DNA of 64,000 nt from Vishniacozyma victoriae (taxonomy: Eukaryota; Basidiomycota; Tremellomycetes; Tremellales; Bulleribasidiaceae), in NCBI GenBank assembly GCA_017654735.1, contig JADPYG010000091.1, forward strand, positions 474,139-538,138. The letters run 5' to 3'. Shown in pieces: positions 11,898 to 23,818 of the stretch (its first letter is position 1; each line of letters starts with the position of its first letter). The position numbers and the translations under genes were made by a program. Below the pieces are notes generated by a model. The model was not told where the DNA came from. It saw only the letters and a program-made list of their open reading frames with translations, and searched no databases.

Positions 11898-13800
11898 GGA
11901 TTTGGTATTGGGGTAAGTTAGAGTTTGGGCTGGGATTTAGGATCAGAGGGACATTCATTACGAAGTATGGCTTTGATTTAACGTTATAATGATAGTCTGT
12001 ATGTTTGATAGTCAGTACATTTGGATATTAATGAATGGGCAGATCCTCTTGATTGTCGAAGATGGTCCAAGCAAGCTCATTTCAACCTATCCCTTCCTCC
12101 ACTACTGAGCATCGATGCTATGAACCGCTTCTATTGAGGTTGTAAACGATAAAACCGGTGACTCCTCGTATTGATCAGTAGCGACAGGCAGTGATTCTCG
12201 GTGTGTGTAGATTACAGATCCGGGAGCTAAGCTCTTTCGATGCTAGTCTAAACCAAGTTTGAAAGACTGATGCACATGCACATGCACCTGCCCTTGCCCC
12301 CACCCTCTAAATTATATCAAAGTGAGGTGAGCGCTTGGCGTCTCAGCAGTGAGATTTACTCAAAGTAGTAATTTAAACCGGTAGTTTCCCTGCTTGACCT
12401 TGAGATAATCAAGCCCCCCGTCATTTCATCATTCAGATCCTATTACCCAGTTTTAACCCATTTATCATATTTCACAACACCACCTATATCACACCTATAC
12501 TCTATCTTAGTAGTATAATCTATACGATACCAGTAGGTAGATCATCACTTTGATATCGAATTAGTGAGAGAATCACCTTTTTTCATTCCAAGAAGTATAT
12601 ACCCCGTAAGTCGTTCTTTCGCTATATCTTACACTACATCCACTCCTGTCTCTTCATACTTTGTGTCATGGGACGTGCTCGAATAGGCGCATCTGGTGAT
12701 ATCATCTGATGCATCGAAAGAGTCCTGCTTCGTTATCTAGAGTAGTAGACTGGTATTTAACCTATTTCTGGCTTTCGGTCATCTCTACACAAGTCGCGTG
12801 ATTCCCCCTCTCCAGCCACTCTTTTGCTGCTCTTGAAATGAAGGATACGGTGCTGATATCATATAGAACTCGACTGGCTGTGCTGTTGAGTTGATCGTAT
12901 TCCGACATCTTCACTGGATTGTGAAAAACAACACTACGTAAGTCCGATTTCATTCTTTGATTGTGTTCTGTTCTCGTATCGTCTACCCCTCCATCACCAC
13001 CTCGTTCCTCTCTGTCGACGACGACGCACAGCGCACCGCACCCGGCGGTGATTGTTCTACCTCCACCGCTTCTTGTGCCTGCATGTCGACTCCTTTTACC
13101 ATCTACACCATCAACTACAACCATCTACATCTGCTTGAATCTCCTGATCACTCCTCACCCTACACCCCATCGTATCCTATAAACCACCTCCAACACCACC
13201 TACCACACCCACCACCCTTTCCTTTTGGTTCTCGGTTTCTCGGTAAAACGCCTTCCGTTTCAGGGACGTCCCTGACCGATTTGCGTACCACATTTCATCT
13301 CGTGACTTCGTCGTCAACGGAGGAAGATTTGATGTAAATTGGGTAGATCGGGTTGGGGATTGTCTCCAGATTGGATAGACGGCCGGATGGATCATTGAAC
13401 TACCTCTACTACTTCAACGTACCCCCTTTATCACCTACATTCCCACCCTCCCTCCCTTTGTGTTTTTGGTTCGCCGCCAAGAGACCGGACTAGGATTCAG
13501 GGTTCAATTGTCACTATCTTTTATGGGAGTCCCCACATTTATCATTATACCCACCTCCACTTTTTATCACTTTACCAAAGTTACGTAAACACATTTGTAC
13601 CGTACATGGTCTTTTGTGTCTCTTCTCCTCTATCCACTCTTTCACTAGTATACCTTGAGCACTCTACTCCTATTGCCTATACACTACAACATAATGGTAG
13701 ATAGAGACTGATAGTTTAGTATCTATTCATCATCCCAACCCGCAAACGCAGGCAACCCCCCAACAACCCCCGACGCATCCAATCCTACCCCCGACTCATC
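11898..13800. other. 1.9 kb spacer and probable long 5' leader
   Basis: No conserved gene is seen. The right part (about 12.4-13.8 kb) is strongly pyrimidine-rich with many CCAC and CTCC stretches and resembles a long transcribed leader of the gene starting at 13801, with a possible leader intron beginning GTAAGT at 12606. A short run of alternating CACATG occurs near 12272-12284. An open frame at about 12957-13337 has low-complexity Pro/His/Ser composition and no family resemblance, so it is not called. Confidence 0.4.
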
Positions 13801-15629
13801 ATGTCGTCGTCGGTAGTATCGCCGGCGCAATGGTCTGGTCAACTCCCCCACACCAACCCTACCGTCGACAACGCACCATCCAATCGACGAGTTAAACCTG
13901 TATCTACCAAAATGACAAATGGTAGTAACGACAAGAAACCTAAATCCATCTCGCCCGTTCCGACCACTTCGACCAGGTCGACACGATCTCGAAGGGCAGT
14001 AGCATACGGTGAATCCGATTCGCCAGAATTACCCGCTAAACCCCTGCCCTCGGTGCCCGCCACTCGACCGACGATCAAGCTCAAGAGGAAACCACCTCCT
14101 AAACGAGTGACTAGTGCTAGAATGTCGAAAACGAATAGCTTTGATTCTCAAAAGACGACATCTTCTGAAGAATCACATCCCCTCTCTCAAGCCTTGCCCG
14201 CAGATCAAGAGATTATACTCGACGATCGCTCTGTGTCCTCGAGAATAGTCACAGAATCTCCCGAGCCGGTCAAAGCCGATCTGCCGACGGCATCTGCGTT
14301 AAAGATCTCGTTCAAATCTACCGGAGGCATCAAACGAGTTGCTACATCTCAAGACCCAGATGATGCGAGTACTGCCTATGATGCTACCCCCCGTATCTCT
14401 CCTACATCCGATGCTGTCCCTACCGGTCCTGGTATCAAAGGAGATGTGGAGGTTAATGGAGATACAAAAGGCGCGACAAGGGCGCCTCGAAAGAAGCGAA
14501 AGTGGTTAAAACGTGGTGAAGGTGAGTACAACGTCAAGTGTCAACGTCAGGTGTGGGCTGATGATAGTCGACCCGGATGACCCTATCGCTGTCGCCAAGC
14601 AACGTGACCGACATGCCTTGATCAACGAGTACGTCTCTCTAGACTGGATCCAACTGACGTGCAGTGCCGACGAGATTCTGCTACAAGAAATCGCAGCTGT
14701 ACGAGCTGGGACACATACTGCCCTGCTTGCTCTACATGCTCAGCTTGAAGTGAGAAAGGATGTCCAGCTGGGATACGCAAAGAACCGATACGAGTACGTC
14801 CCCTACTCGATGGTGAGCTGATGTCAGCCTCAAAATGGCCGAAAACCTAAAGTCAAAGCAACAAGCCCAAGCCCAGGCTCGTGGTGATCATCACGTGCGT
14901 CTCTTCCCAACAACGCCCGCTGATAAACAGGAGGCAAGTGAGCAGACTCTCGCCGGCCTCAATCTCGATCTTCGACGCCGAAAACACGCTGCCATCAACG
15001 AGAAACTCCAAATCGGTCGAACTTCTGATTCATACCCTTCCCTATCGTTTGGTCGTGGCGGTAAAGGATGGCCTATACATACCGAAAAACTCGTTTCAAA
15101 CCACCAAACACCCATGGTCGAATTCAAAATCGATGGTCAAGCTCGGCAGAGAAAGGATCATACCGTCCATTTGGCCACCTTGTCAAACTCGGACGCTAGG
15201 TCCGATTGGGATCTCATCAAGTCTGCGATCGCCAACGAGAATGAACGCCCTTCATCGCCTGATCCAAGGCGACATCTCGCCGATTCGCCTCGAAGGCAAC
15301 CTGTCGCTGGACACTCGAGGCAGGTTATCGCTGCACAGCCAGCGGCGGGTCCGGCCAGGAATGGCATTTGGCAAAAGAATGTCTATGATGTCAAGGATCT
15401 ACCCGCTTATCGAGCTGGTTCAGGATCTTCGGTTCCCATGCGTCAGACTCCGACCCACTCGCCTACTCCATCGAGGCGGCCTTCACCTCCCGCTCCGGTC
15501 GCTGCTATTCCTCGATTACCTGTACCTGGAACCGCCCCCGCCTACTCTACCCTTACGAATGGTGTCGGTCCTTCCGTGCCGCGTGCACCACACCCACAGA
15601 GCTTTGCGTCGGTTTACAGTCAGCGCTAG
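13801..15629 (+). CDS. Candidate Sds3/BRMS1-like histone deacetylase complex subunit
   Basis: Starts MSSSVVSPAQ and has a long disordered, Ser/Pro/Lys-rich N-terminal half with basic patches (KLKRKPPPKR, RAPRKKRKWLKRGEG) that could serve nuclear import or DNA contact. After an intron at 14522-14567 the conserved-looking part begins: DPDDPIAVAKQRDRHALIN, then DEILLQEIAAVRAGTH and ALHAQLEVRKDVQLGYAKNR, a charged helix whose GTH...L...L..R...L spacing resembles the Sds3-like domain of Rpd3/Sin3 complexes. The C-terminal third is Pro/Ser-rich and ends FASVYSQR. At 14895-14930 a possible 36-nt intron is also an open in-frame segment, so its splicing cannot be decided. Family assignment rests on the helix pattern only; any other coiled-coil chromatin protein is possible. 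Confidence 0.5.
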
Positions 15630-16745
15630 AGTATCGCCTGTTTACCCGATCAAACACCTCACCCACTGCGACCAAATACCCCACCTCACCGGTACACTTC
15701 GATCACCCAATCACCTCACCGTCGGTGGTACACTTCAACCACCAATCATCACCCATTTCTCGGCTTCTCGTACTTTCACAATCATAGATGGGCGCACTCA
15801 CTCCCCGACACTACACCTGTATCATAACCAGCCGCATACACTTCATATCGCCTTTTTCGGCACTATTCGAATCTTCTATCCGCCTTTCGTCCGCTGTCGT
15901 CACTGTTACAGGTACCGTTGCCGGATTACAATACAATACACATGCCATTCATCCTTGGCTTCATCTACTGCCCAAATGCTCTTGGCTCGACCGTTATCTC
16001 TTTTCGATTCTACTTCGTTGTTCTACTATCACGAACCCCCCTCGGGACCTCACGATCCCCTGTACATCCCTTTACGACAAGTACTCTGTCTATATTTCTA
16101 GCATAGTCCCATTCCATTACCCATGTCTTTTAGTCGTGCATACCCTCATGTTTCTGTAGTTTGTCATGCATAGCATTATATCGTAGGATGATTAGCCACA
16201 ATTGACAATTTCCGGTTAACTCCGCCACTCTCGGATTATCATCAACTCACTCACTCTATACACTATTACCATATACTACACCGCCAATACATCAGGTGGA
16301 CAGCTACAGGTCGATACAGGCCACTTACTCGTTGGATTGATTGAAAAAAGAGGATAGATTCGTTAAAATGGTGAGTTTAGACGACTGGAATTGGAGGATT
16401 AAAGGGTTTTGAGGGATTGGTCTTGTTTGATGGGATCAAGTCTGGTGGACTGGACATGAGAAGGACACCGTGGAGGATAGAGGCACAAGATAATAAGGCG
16501 GAGATTGAAGGAGGGATACGCTACGATCTGGAGGAGTTGGAATGGATGGAGAGAAGTGATGGAAATTAAACTGGAATCCCAACCACGGATTCTCAGGCTC
16601 GGTATCGCAAGAATCAAAGCTGACCTAGTTCTCCTCTTCTCCTGGACCCTCTTCATATCGTTCATTCTACAGCCTCGTAAGTCACACCTTCCTCGACTTC
16701 AATCGGCCCCACTAACATCCAGCCCCAAAAGCCAAACACTCGAAA
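15630..16745. other. Intergenic: 3' region and SMB1 leader
   Basis: The left part is C/A/T-rich 3' flanking sequence of the previous gene. From about 16370 the sequence reads like a leader of SMB1: an ATG at 16368 is followed at once by GTGAGT, and an AG acceptor occurs just before 16730, so a roughly 350-nt leader intron is possible. Open frames here show no family resemblance and are not called. Confidence 0.35.
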
Positions 16746-17530
16746 ATGGTCACCCTCCTCAACTACCGATTAAAGGTCACGTTGTATGTCTTTATACAAC
16801 TGCAAGTATTTGACTGATGGATAGGAACGATGGGCGAGCATTAGTAGGACAGATGTTGGCTTATGATAAGCACATGAACTTTGTTCTTGCGGAATGTGAA
16901 GAGTTCAGGACCGTCAAGGTGCGTAGCGAGGCCGTCGCAGACGTTCAAAGAGACATGGAGGCTGACGTACAGGGGAAAAAGACAAAGGAGGCAAACCCAA
17001 CAGACGCAGCTCCTTCGGTTCAACAGAAACGAACTCTCGGCCTGGTCATTCTGAGGGGAGAATCAATAGTCAGCGTGACGGTTGAAGGACCTCCTCCTTC
17101 GACTGGAGACTCTACTGGTGGATTGACGGCTGGACCTGGGAAAGGTGTTCCCGCTGGACGAGGAATGCCTCTTGGTGCTGGTGAGTCCTTTCCCCTCCTG
17201 AAGCTTGGACGAGGGCTGACGAGTCAGGGGCAGCAATGGCAGCTCGTCCTATGGCTTATGCACGACCCCCACCTGGATTCCCACCTGGTATTCCAGGTCT
17301 ACCACCAGGAATGCCACCTGGATTCCCAGGTTCTCTACCCCCAGGAATGCCCCCAGGGTACGTCATCTTTATACGACTGGAGCTAATGGACAGAGCACCC
17401 CCACCTGGATTCCGCCCACCCCCTGGATTCCCAGGAGCTATGCCCTTCCCTCCTGGTCAGATGCCCCCTGGGTACGTACCACCACCTGGGTCTAGCTGAT
17501 GACAGATTCCCCGCTCGTCCGCCTCAGTGA
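16746..17530 (+). CDS. SMB1: Small nuclear ribonucleoprotein Sm B/B' (SmB)
   Basis: Core component of the heptameric Sm ring on U1, U2, U4 and U5 snRNAs. Five exons (16746-16783, 16825-17180, 17228-17357, 17394-17471, 17506-17530) give about 208 residues. Sm1 motif: LNYRLKVTLNDGRALVGQML followed by AYDKHMNFVLAECEEF; Sm2 motif: RTLGLVILRGESIVSVTVEG. The tail is the typical PGMPPG/PPGF proline-glycine-methionine repeat region ending ARPPQ. The internal segment GRGMPLGAGAAMAARPMAYA is characteristic of SmB. Introns are 41, 47, 36 and 34 nt. The family assignment is secure; exon ends agree in phase throughout. Confidence 0.95.
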
Positions 17531-17883
17531 TTGTGTTGTAGTCTGGAAATTAGGAGTAGACGGAGTCGTTCCGGTTGCATGCACATGTTCCATTAGACGT
17601 CGTCATGCTCTCATTGTCTCACATTGACTTGGGGTGGCTTGCACAGCGTCATGTACACGACCTATTCGGTGCATGCGCACAGACCACGTAGTGCACGGAC
17701 AAGAAGCGCCCCTTTGCTTCTTGCCTTCTCACTACTTTCTACATTCTGTTGTTGTATATCTATCTCTTGTTCTTATTATCCCACTGTCTTGCTGAGCAGT
17801 GAGTCTATTCTACTGATATCACTGACGCGAGACCTATCTCATCCCATTGGAATACTAGATTCCTCGAATACCCTTTATACGAA
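17531..17883. other. Short spacer between SMB1 and the next gene
   Basis: 353 nt with a T/C-rich stretch near 17740-17800 that looks like a promoter or leader pyrimidine tract. A GTGAGT at 17799 and a TAG acceptor near 17859 could mark a leader intron. No gene is seen. Confidence 0.3.
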
Positions 17884-19234
17884 ATGGGCGGGAACGTCTT
17901 CCATACCACGGCTACTCGCCTCACCACCGCCCAGCTCCTCCTCCTCCTCAAACATACAAAGACGGCACTCTCTCCCTACTTCTCCGGCCTTGAAATCACT
18001 CGTTTCTTCGAGGAAAAGACCACTCATGGCGATCTAGACGTCGTGGTAGGGTTATGGACCGGAGGAGACGGATGGAAGGGAGCTAATGAAGTGGGGACTT
18101 GCCCCTCGAACCCACCTGGTCTAAAGGTGGAAAAGTACGAGAATATCGAGGAGGATCACGAGTGGAGTAGGAAGGAGGTCAGGGAATTCTGTGGATTGAT
18201 CGCTGAGAGATTGGGAGCCATAAAATGGGCAAAGAACGGGATGGAGGCTAGTTTTGCGGTTCCCCTTTCTGTTATTGATCCAGAGACGACTCTGACTGGT
18301 GAGGATGATGTAAGTCAGCTTATTCACGCTGCAAGCGAGCTGATATCAGTTCTACCAGATCGACCTTCTAATCCACCACCCGCCCAACCTCGAGTTCGCC
18401 GTCCTCACCCAGTCGTACGGGGTCACCGCCCTCCTCTTTGCCGCAGCCGTCAGGCGACTCTCTTCCTCCTTCACATGTCATAACGACCGCTTCGTCATCA
18501 GGTACTCGCCCTACAACGGCCTCAAAGCGATCGAGGTAGAGCTCACCCACGATCCGAAGGAATTCATGGCATGGGCAGGTCTAGACGCGTCACGATTCGA
18601 CCAAGGTTTCAAGTCCGAGGAAGACTATTTCCTGTGGCTCACTTGCCAGACCGAGGAGAATGAAGGTACCCCCGAGGAGAAGAAGGAGAGGTACGAGAGA
18701 CTACTAGAAAAGAGGTTCCCTCAAGGGTGGAAGAGGATGGCGGGTAAGAGGAAAGAGGTGGATAATACTAAAATGCCCAAGGGGCATGGGAAGGTCAGGT
18801 TGGAGGTGATGGCTAGGTTCAGGGATTGGATCTTGACGACGGCGTACGGGGTGGAAGCGCCTTCGCCGAGGGGAATCGAGACAGTGGCCGAGGACCTCTC
18901 AAAGATGAATCTCGCCAAAACCGTCCCACCTCCTTCGGCGAGGGAGCAGAACCTCCTCGACCCCGATAAATTCCAAGAACTCTCCCCTATCGATATGTCC
19001 GCCCTCGAATACTTTCACAAGAAACCCCAATGGGAATCCGCGTTCGAGGGTAGGAGGGAAGAAGCCAAGGTGATGTCCGAGAAGCAGAGGAGGAACAACA
19101 AGGAGAATGCGGCTGCGCACAAGGCCAAGCAGGATGCAAAGGCGATGAAGGCTGTCTACGGGGAGAGATCTTCTGTCGTCGCGGCTGACGGAAGGAGCAA
19201 GGCTGAGGATATGGATGAGGGTGTCTCTCTCTAG
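17884..19234 (+). CDS. Uncharacterised protein with nucleotidyltransferase-like N-terminal motif
   Basis: Two exons, 17884-18309 and 18350-19234, give about 436 residues. I do not recognise a named family. The N-terminal part reads TTAQLLLLLKHTKTALSPYF, then EEKTTHGDLDVVVGLW; an acidic D-x-D after a helix recalls the metal-binding strand of the nucleotidyltransferase fold, and a second acidic strand (FYQIDLLIHHP) follows after the intron. The middle part is well structured (NDRFVIRYSPYNGLKAIEVEL). The C-terminal 80 residues are Lys/Glu/Ala-rich and likely an extended helix. If the fold guess is right, the protein could be an active or inactive nucleotide transferase. Third positions are G/C-rich in the second exon. 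Confidence 0.6.
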
Positions 19235-19389
19235 GAATCTGAACGACTGATAACGAGAGATGGAACGATATTCTTGAAAATAACGAGATACTTAATGATA
19301 TATACAACTGTAGAGATATTATACGATAGACACGATCCTTTTTTACGAATGTACACACTGTACTCTCTCCTCTCACCGGCCCCTCGGTT

Positions 19390-20284
19390 TTATCTAGTCC
19401 CAAACCCAAAAGTCACTCCACTGACATCAGGCGTAGCCTTCTCCGATAATCCCAATGCCTCTCCAAACCCGAATGTCCTCTGGACCTCCTTGATCGGTGT
19501 ATCTTTTCCGCTCGGGGGGTACTGACTTGCATCACTCTGTGTCGAGATCTGCGTCCCTCGGAGTATAGGAGTTGACGTGACGACCTGATCTTGAGAAGGG
19601 ACGAAAGGCGATAATCTCGTCCTCTTGGCAGGGGAAGCGATCAAAGCAGGAGATTGGGATAATCTTTTTCGTGCGACAGAGGGCGAGGGCGTAGGGCTGG
19701 GCTTCGGGGCGGAATGGACGAATGGCGCTTCGCGCGATTGGCTCGTTGATCTCAGGATAGGTTGGGAGTGATACGGGCGAATGGGGCTTTGAGAGGGGAG
19801 TGTGAGTTGGGAAGGCTGGGTGGGGAGGGCGGGGGAGAAGGGGTGGGGCTGGGAGGTCGTTCCGGATGTCGTGGTGGTGTTTCCGGCCTGTGATGCGCTT
19901 GGGACAATGTCTATCATCAGCTCTTTCTAGACCTGGTAGTTAGTGAGATACCAGTAATCCGAAATTTATCGATTTCACTAATATCGACTTGACTAGATCC
20001 TTCGGCTCCGGTAGTACCACTGCCCTCCCCGAATCCTAGATCCCTCATTACGACCCAGCCCCCACTTGGTAACTCCCTGACGATCGCATTCTGGCGTACT
20101 CGGACAGGTGGATCTACCTCAAGATGCCAGAGGACATGCTCTTTCATTCGAGCTTTTGAAGTGAATAGCTGGCCGCATTTATTGTATCTACCCATTAGCT
20201 CTGCTTGTTTCGAGCTTCTGTAGACTCCAGAGATCAGAGAGGGTGGGCTTACTTGCATTCTACTGTCCTTATCGGGGTGCTCAT
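19390..20284 (-). CDS. C2H2 zinc-finger protein (single finger)
   Basis: Minus-strand exons 20284-20253, 20187-19952 and 19910-19390 give about 262 residues. Removing the 65-nt first intron joins VEC to KYNKCGQLF, making one classical finger CX4CX12HX3H near residues 10-31 (second half ARMKEHVLWHLE). The middle carries RELPSGGWVVMRDLGFGEG and an acidic patch; the C-terminal half is Ser/Pro/Thr-rich with a short basic block (KRTRLSP), suggesting a nuclear regulator. A nearer acceptor 30 nt upstream gives a 35-nt intron, stays in frame and inserts ten residues between the two cysteines, which would destroy the finger. It is convergent with the gene ending at 19234. No named orthologue is recognised. 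Confidence 0.7.
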
Positions 20285-20607
20285 GGTAAGTGAGAGATGG
20301 TAGTCAAGATAGAGATAGAGACAGATTACGGTGATATCCGGGTATACAATTAGTACGAGTAACGTAAATAGGTAATTTGTCTGTCTAGACATGTTCTTGA
20401 TCTATAACCTCGTCTGTTCTGCCTATAATATTCTATCTATGAAACCCATGAAACTTGTAATAGAACTATATCTACAGTATGCTGTCGAAGAACTTGATTT
20501 AATGGAGAACGGAAATACGCCTGTCGATCAGCATGAAACTGTTCTATCGAACCAAATCACAATGGCAAAGGAGACTGGCTCTCGAGCTATACAAGTCGAG
20601 CGTACCT
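20285..20607. other. Spacer upstream of the C2H2 gene and 3' of the F-box gene
   Basis: 323 nt between two minus-strand genes. It is A/T-richer than its neighbours and no gene, repeat or RNA is seen. It should hold the promoter of the C2H2 gene and the 3' end of the F-box transcript. Confidence 0.4.
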
Positions 20608-21806
20608 TTAGACCAATCCCTTTCGAAGACTTGACCCAGCTCCATTCCTATTCAATCGCCTATCATTCTCCTCTCGCCAGTAATTGAGCTCTTCCGGTAA
20701 TAGCTCATCCTCCAAGCCTTCGGATATGTAGTCGGAAAGGGTCTTGATGGTGTATTCCGGTCGACGTTCTTGAACGAGATACAAACCGGCCGCTGTTAGT
20801 CGTTTGCTGAGATCAGCCTCAATGGCGGCAGTAAGAGCATCTATCGAAGCCGAGTCGAGCTGGCGAAAGAGGTAAATGGTGATCTTAGTCGAGTCCGAAG
20901 GGATGATTGGTGCCATGACTGGACCCAATATCCGTAATACCAGTCTTTTGATGGTGAATTCTTCATCCGAAGAGCATGTCGATCTTTGCGCTATCCCGTC
21001 TAGCCAATCCGGAGTATCTTGTAAAACTATACGAAGTTCTTTCAGGAGGTCGAGATTGACTTGTGGGTAATGAGCTTCTCTTTCGAGGGTGACATCATCA
21101 CAACCCATCTCGTCCAGAACCAGGGTTAACGTCGGACATCTTACCTTGAAAGGGAAGTGCTCCAAGATGACTCCATCCATGTCGGGGGTCTCGGCGTAAT
21201 CTCTGACCCTGGTGTTATGCAGGACCACTTTCTGAGGTCGAATCTTGGCGATGGTAGGGCAAGAGAGGCTGCCCATGCACAGGTGATGGCTGTCATCGCA
21301 GGACGCTCGGGGGACGACGAGGAGAGTTGGTATCCTGAGGAGAGGCCCGGCGAACGCGTCTCTTGAACATCTGTGCTCTCTGATCGTGACCTGCTCGATA
21401 AGCGACAAGAGGGTGTTTTTTAGATTGATGGCAGCAACTCGGTCTTGGGCTCCATCACGATTGACAATCGAATTGCCAACCAAGACTGATGAGATGGAGC
21501 GATTGGTGTTGAAAACGATGTTGCGGTAGAGGAAAGGTCCAGCCACTTGATAGAAGGTTTTTGATACTCGCATACACTGGCTGAGAGTGCTCGATTCGGT
21601 ATATTGTAAGATATTGGTGATAATCTCGACGGGGAAGGAAGGAGTTGTTGATGGTGATGGAGCAAGTGGGTGTGGTACGTTCTACCTCGTCAGCTTATTC
21701 ATCCCATGTCCTGGAAATGACTAACCTTCTTCTTCATATTCTTGGGTCTAAGCTTTAGGTCCACGAAGGCTTTAGGGTTTCCTTTGGTTGATCTAGTGAC
21801 AGGCAT
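20608..21806 (-). CDS. F-box-like protein
   Basis: Two exons on the minus strand, 21806-21726 and 21681-20608 (intron 44 nt), give about 384 residues. After a basic N terminus (KLRPKNMKKK) comes an F-box-like helix set: FPVEIITNILQYTESSTLSQ then MRVSKTFYQVAGPFLYRNIV. F-box proteins bind Skp1 and bring substrates to SCF ubiquitin ligases. The remainder has irregular leucine-rich hydrophobic strands (KVRCPTLTLVLDEM, LLKELRIVLQDT) as in fungal F-box proteins of unknown target. The C terminus is charged (EELNYWREENDRRLNRN). The substrate is unknown. Confidence 0.75.
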
Positions 21807-22220
21807 CGTAGATTTGAGCTTCAATATAATGGAGGAATCGTGCCCGGCAGGATTGTCTGGAATGGGCGCAGGGGATACGATGAGCCCAGTGTTGAAGTAG
21901 GAGTGGAATTAGGAGGATCAATGATAAAAAAGAAGGTGAGGAAGAGTGAGAAAGCAATTGATGCGAGTCAAAGGATGGTCTGATTCTATGTTGAACGATT
22001 TCCCCATACACTATGTCACTTGTCTTCCTCACCTGGCTCGACACCTCTAGTCCTGCAGGACTATCACCGTGAGCTGCCCAACACATCATCTAAGCTTGAC
22101 CATGTCCCGGAATGTATGCATACCAAGCCCAATCTCTAGTATAGTCTGTGCAAGACCTTGTGGATGCGAGACCAGATGCATTAATTGGGACAGATGAGAC
22201 AAATAGAACAAGCAACAAAT
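21807..22220. other. Spacer between the F-box and MFS genes
   Basis: 414 nt containing the F-box promoter and the 3' flank of the transporter gene. No conserved frame or repeat is seen. Confidence 0.4.
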
Positions 22221-23818
22221 TCACACTTTCCAGGTCCCCTTTGCTTTCTTCTGGAACATGGCTGATGTGACAAAGAACAGACTTCCGGCCAGTATCGTCA
22301 CTCCGCTCCAGACGATAGGAGCGTAAAACCCATATCGGTCGAGTAGAGCACCCGTGATTGGAGTACCTGTCAATGCTGGGAAGGAAACAGCTAGAAAGCC
22401 TGCTTGTCAGATACCTCTTGCGATATTGGCATCATAATCAGGCGTACCTATGCCTAGCCTCATGCCGATTTCACTTGGGTGCGTTGCCATGGAGATCAAT
22501 GTTGGACCCACGAGCGATTGGTATCCTCCGGAGAAGAAACCGTAGAGGACAGCCACAACAACGGATCCACCGGATGTGTCTGCGCCAAAGACTGAGAACG
22601 CGAGGATCCCAGATCCTGTTCCCATGACAATGAGGAGATTGAGACTCCCAAAGTAATCGGCAGTGAAGTTTGGAAAGACCCGACCGAGGGCGGAAGCGCC
22701 ATTGAGGATGGCGAGGAGGTAATTTGTGATGTCTGGCGGCAAATTTTGATCACGAGCATGAACCTCTGAATGGTAAGGTTGTTTCCTGTTTGGGGGTGTA
22801 GAGACGAACGGATATAGAAGCTTGGGAAGAACAGACCGAACACGACAAAGACAGTTCCAATGACAAAGAATGTGTACGGCTTCGAAATGAATAACTGGGC
22901 TGGCGATGATGTTTTTGCTGGTCCGGATCGAAGACTTGATGGGACAAAGCGAGGATGAATGAGCGCACAAGCTAGGAGCATGATACCTAGGATAAGGTAG
23001 CCACTGTATTGTACTGCCTTGCGAAATCCATGGGTGGCAATGAGATTGTTGAGCATGATTGGGAAGCAGACGCCTGTTTGTCAGATAGATCACGAGCGTC
23101 CAGACTCACCTCCAACCGAAGCTCCAGTGGTGGCCAGCCCCAACACGAAGCTCCGACGTTTCAAAAAGAATTGCGATACGCACGACACACAGGGTAAGAA
23201 GATCAGGCCAGTGGCAATTCCAATCCCAACCCCTTGAGCTAGCATGGTCTGCCAGTATTCTTTGGCCAGGGATGTCATGAATAGACTATAGGTCAGCTTC
23301 ACTCTTTTGAGTCTCAGCACGAGAGAGCGCCATGACTTACCAGACGATATAGATGATGCTGCCCGAATAGAGGAGGTGTCGAAAGTAACCCCTATCATAC
23401 AATGCGCCAGCAAGCGGTCCAAGGGCAAGTTGTAGGAACAGCTGAATGGATCCGATCCATGAAAAATTTGATGATGGTTGAGTAGGATAGCCAGTGGAAT
23501 GATAGTAGCTTTGGTAGGCTCCGAAAGTGTTCATGTATCCAAGCGTAGCAAAGGCTGAATAAGTTAGTCTTGACCTCGCATTGTATAAAGACAATGGTCA
23601 CCTGCAAGCCAAGCTCCGATGACTGCTGACCAAGCTCTCAGGCCTCCTTCGGGAAACGGCGCTCCAGGAACCTCTGGTGGTCCAGGATCCTGCTTCTCAT
23701 GATCTTGATCGGTTGATACACCATCAGCAGCTCCAGGAACGGGAGCGAGAGTCGGAGTTGGCGAGAGGGTCGGGTTTGAAGTCACTGGATCTGATTGTTT
23801 CTCGTTTTCAAGCGTCAT
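22221..23818 (-). CDS. MFS transporter, monocarboxylate (MCT/Mch) family
   Basis: Integral membrane carrier, predicted twelve helices. A cytosolic Pro/Asp-rich N terminus precedes the family motif FPEGGLRAWSAVIGAWLAG, then (after an intron) FATLGYMNTFGAYQSYY, both hallmarks of fungal monocarboxylate-type carriers. Later segments include LAQGVGIGIATGLIFLP, FFPSFYIQVHARDQ, LAILNGASALGRVFPN, VLYGFFSGGYQSLVGP and a last helix VWSGVTILAGSLFFVTS, ending KKAKGTWKV. Several 40-60-nt introns shift the frame; one starts GTTCGT, a less usual donor, joining FYI to QVHARD. The reading is intact when spliced, so the gene looks functional. Substrate (monocarboxylate, riboflavin or other) cannot be told. Confidence 0.88.

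Noticed and set aside
12957..13337. Open frame of 126 codons in the long spacer
   Set aside because: Pro/His/Ser low complexity from a pyrimidine-rich leader and no conserved motif; not supported as a gene.
14881..16101. 406-codon plus-strand frame overlapping the Sds3-like gene
   Set aside because: It runs in another frame of the last exon and then into 3' flanking sequence with low-complexity His/Thr/Leu composition; the other frame has the coherent protein.
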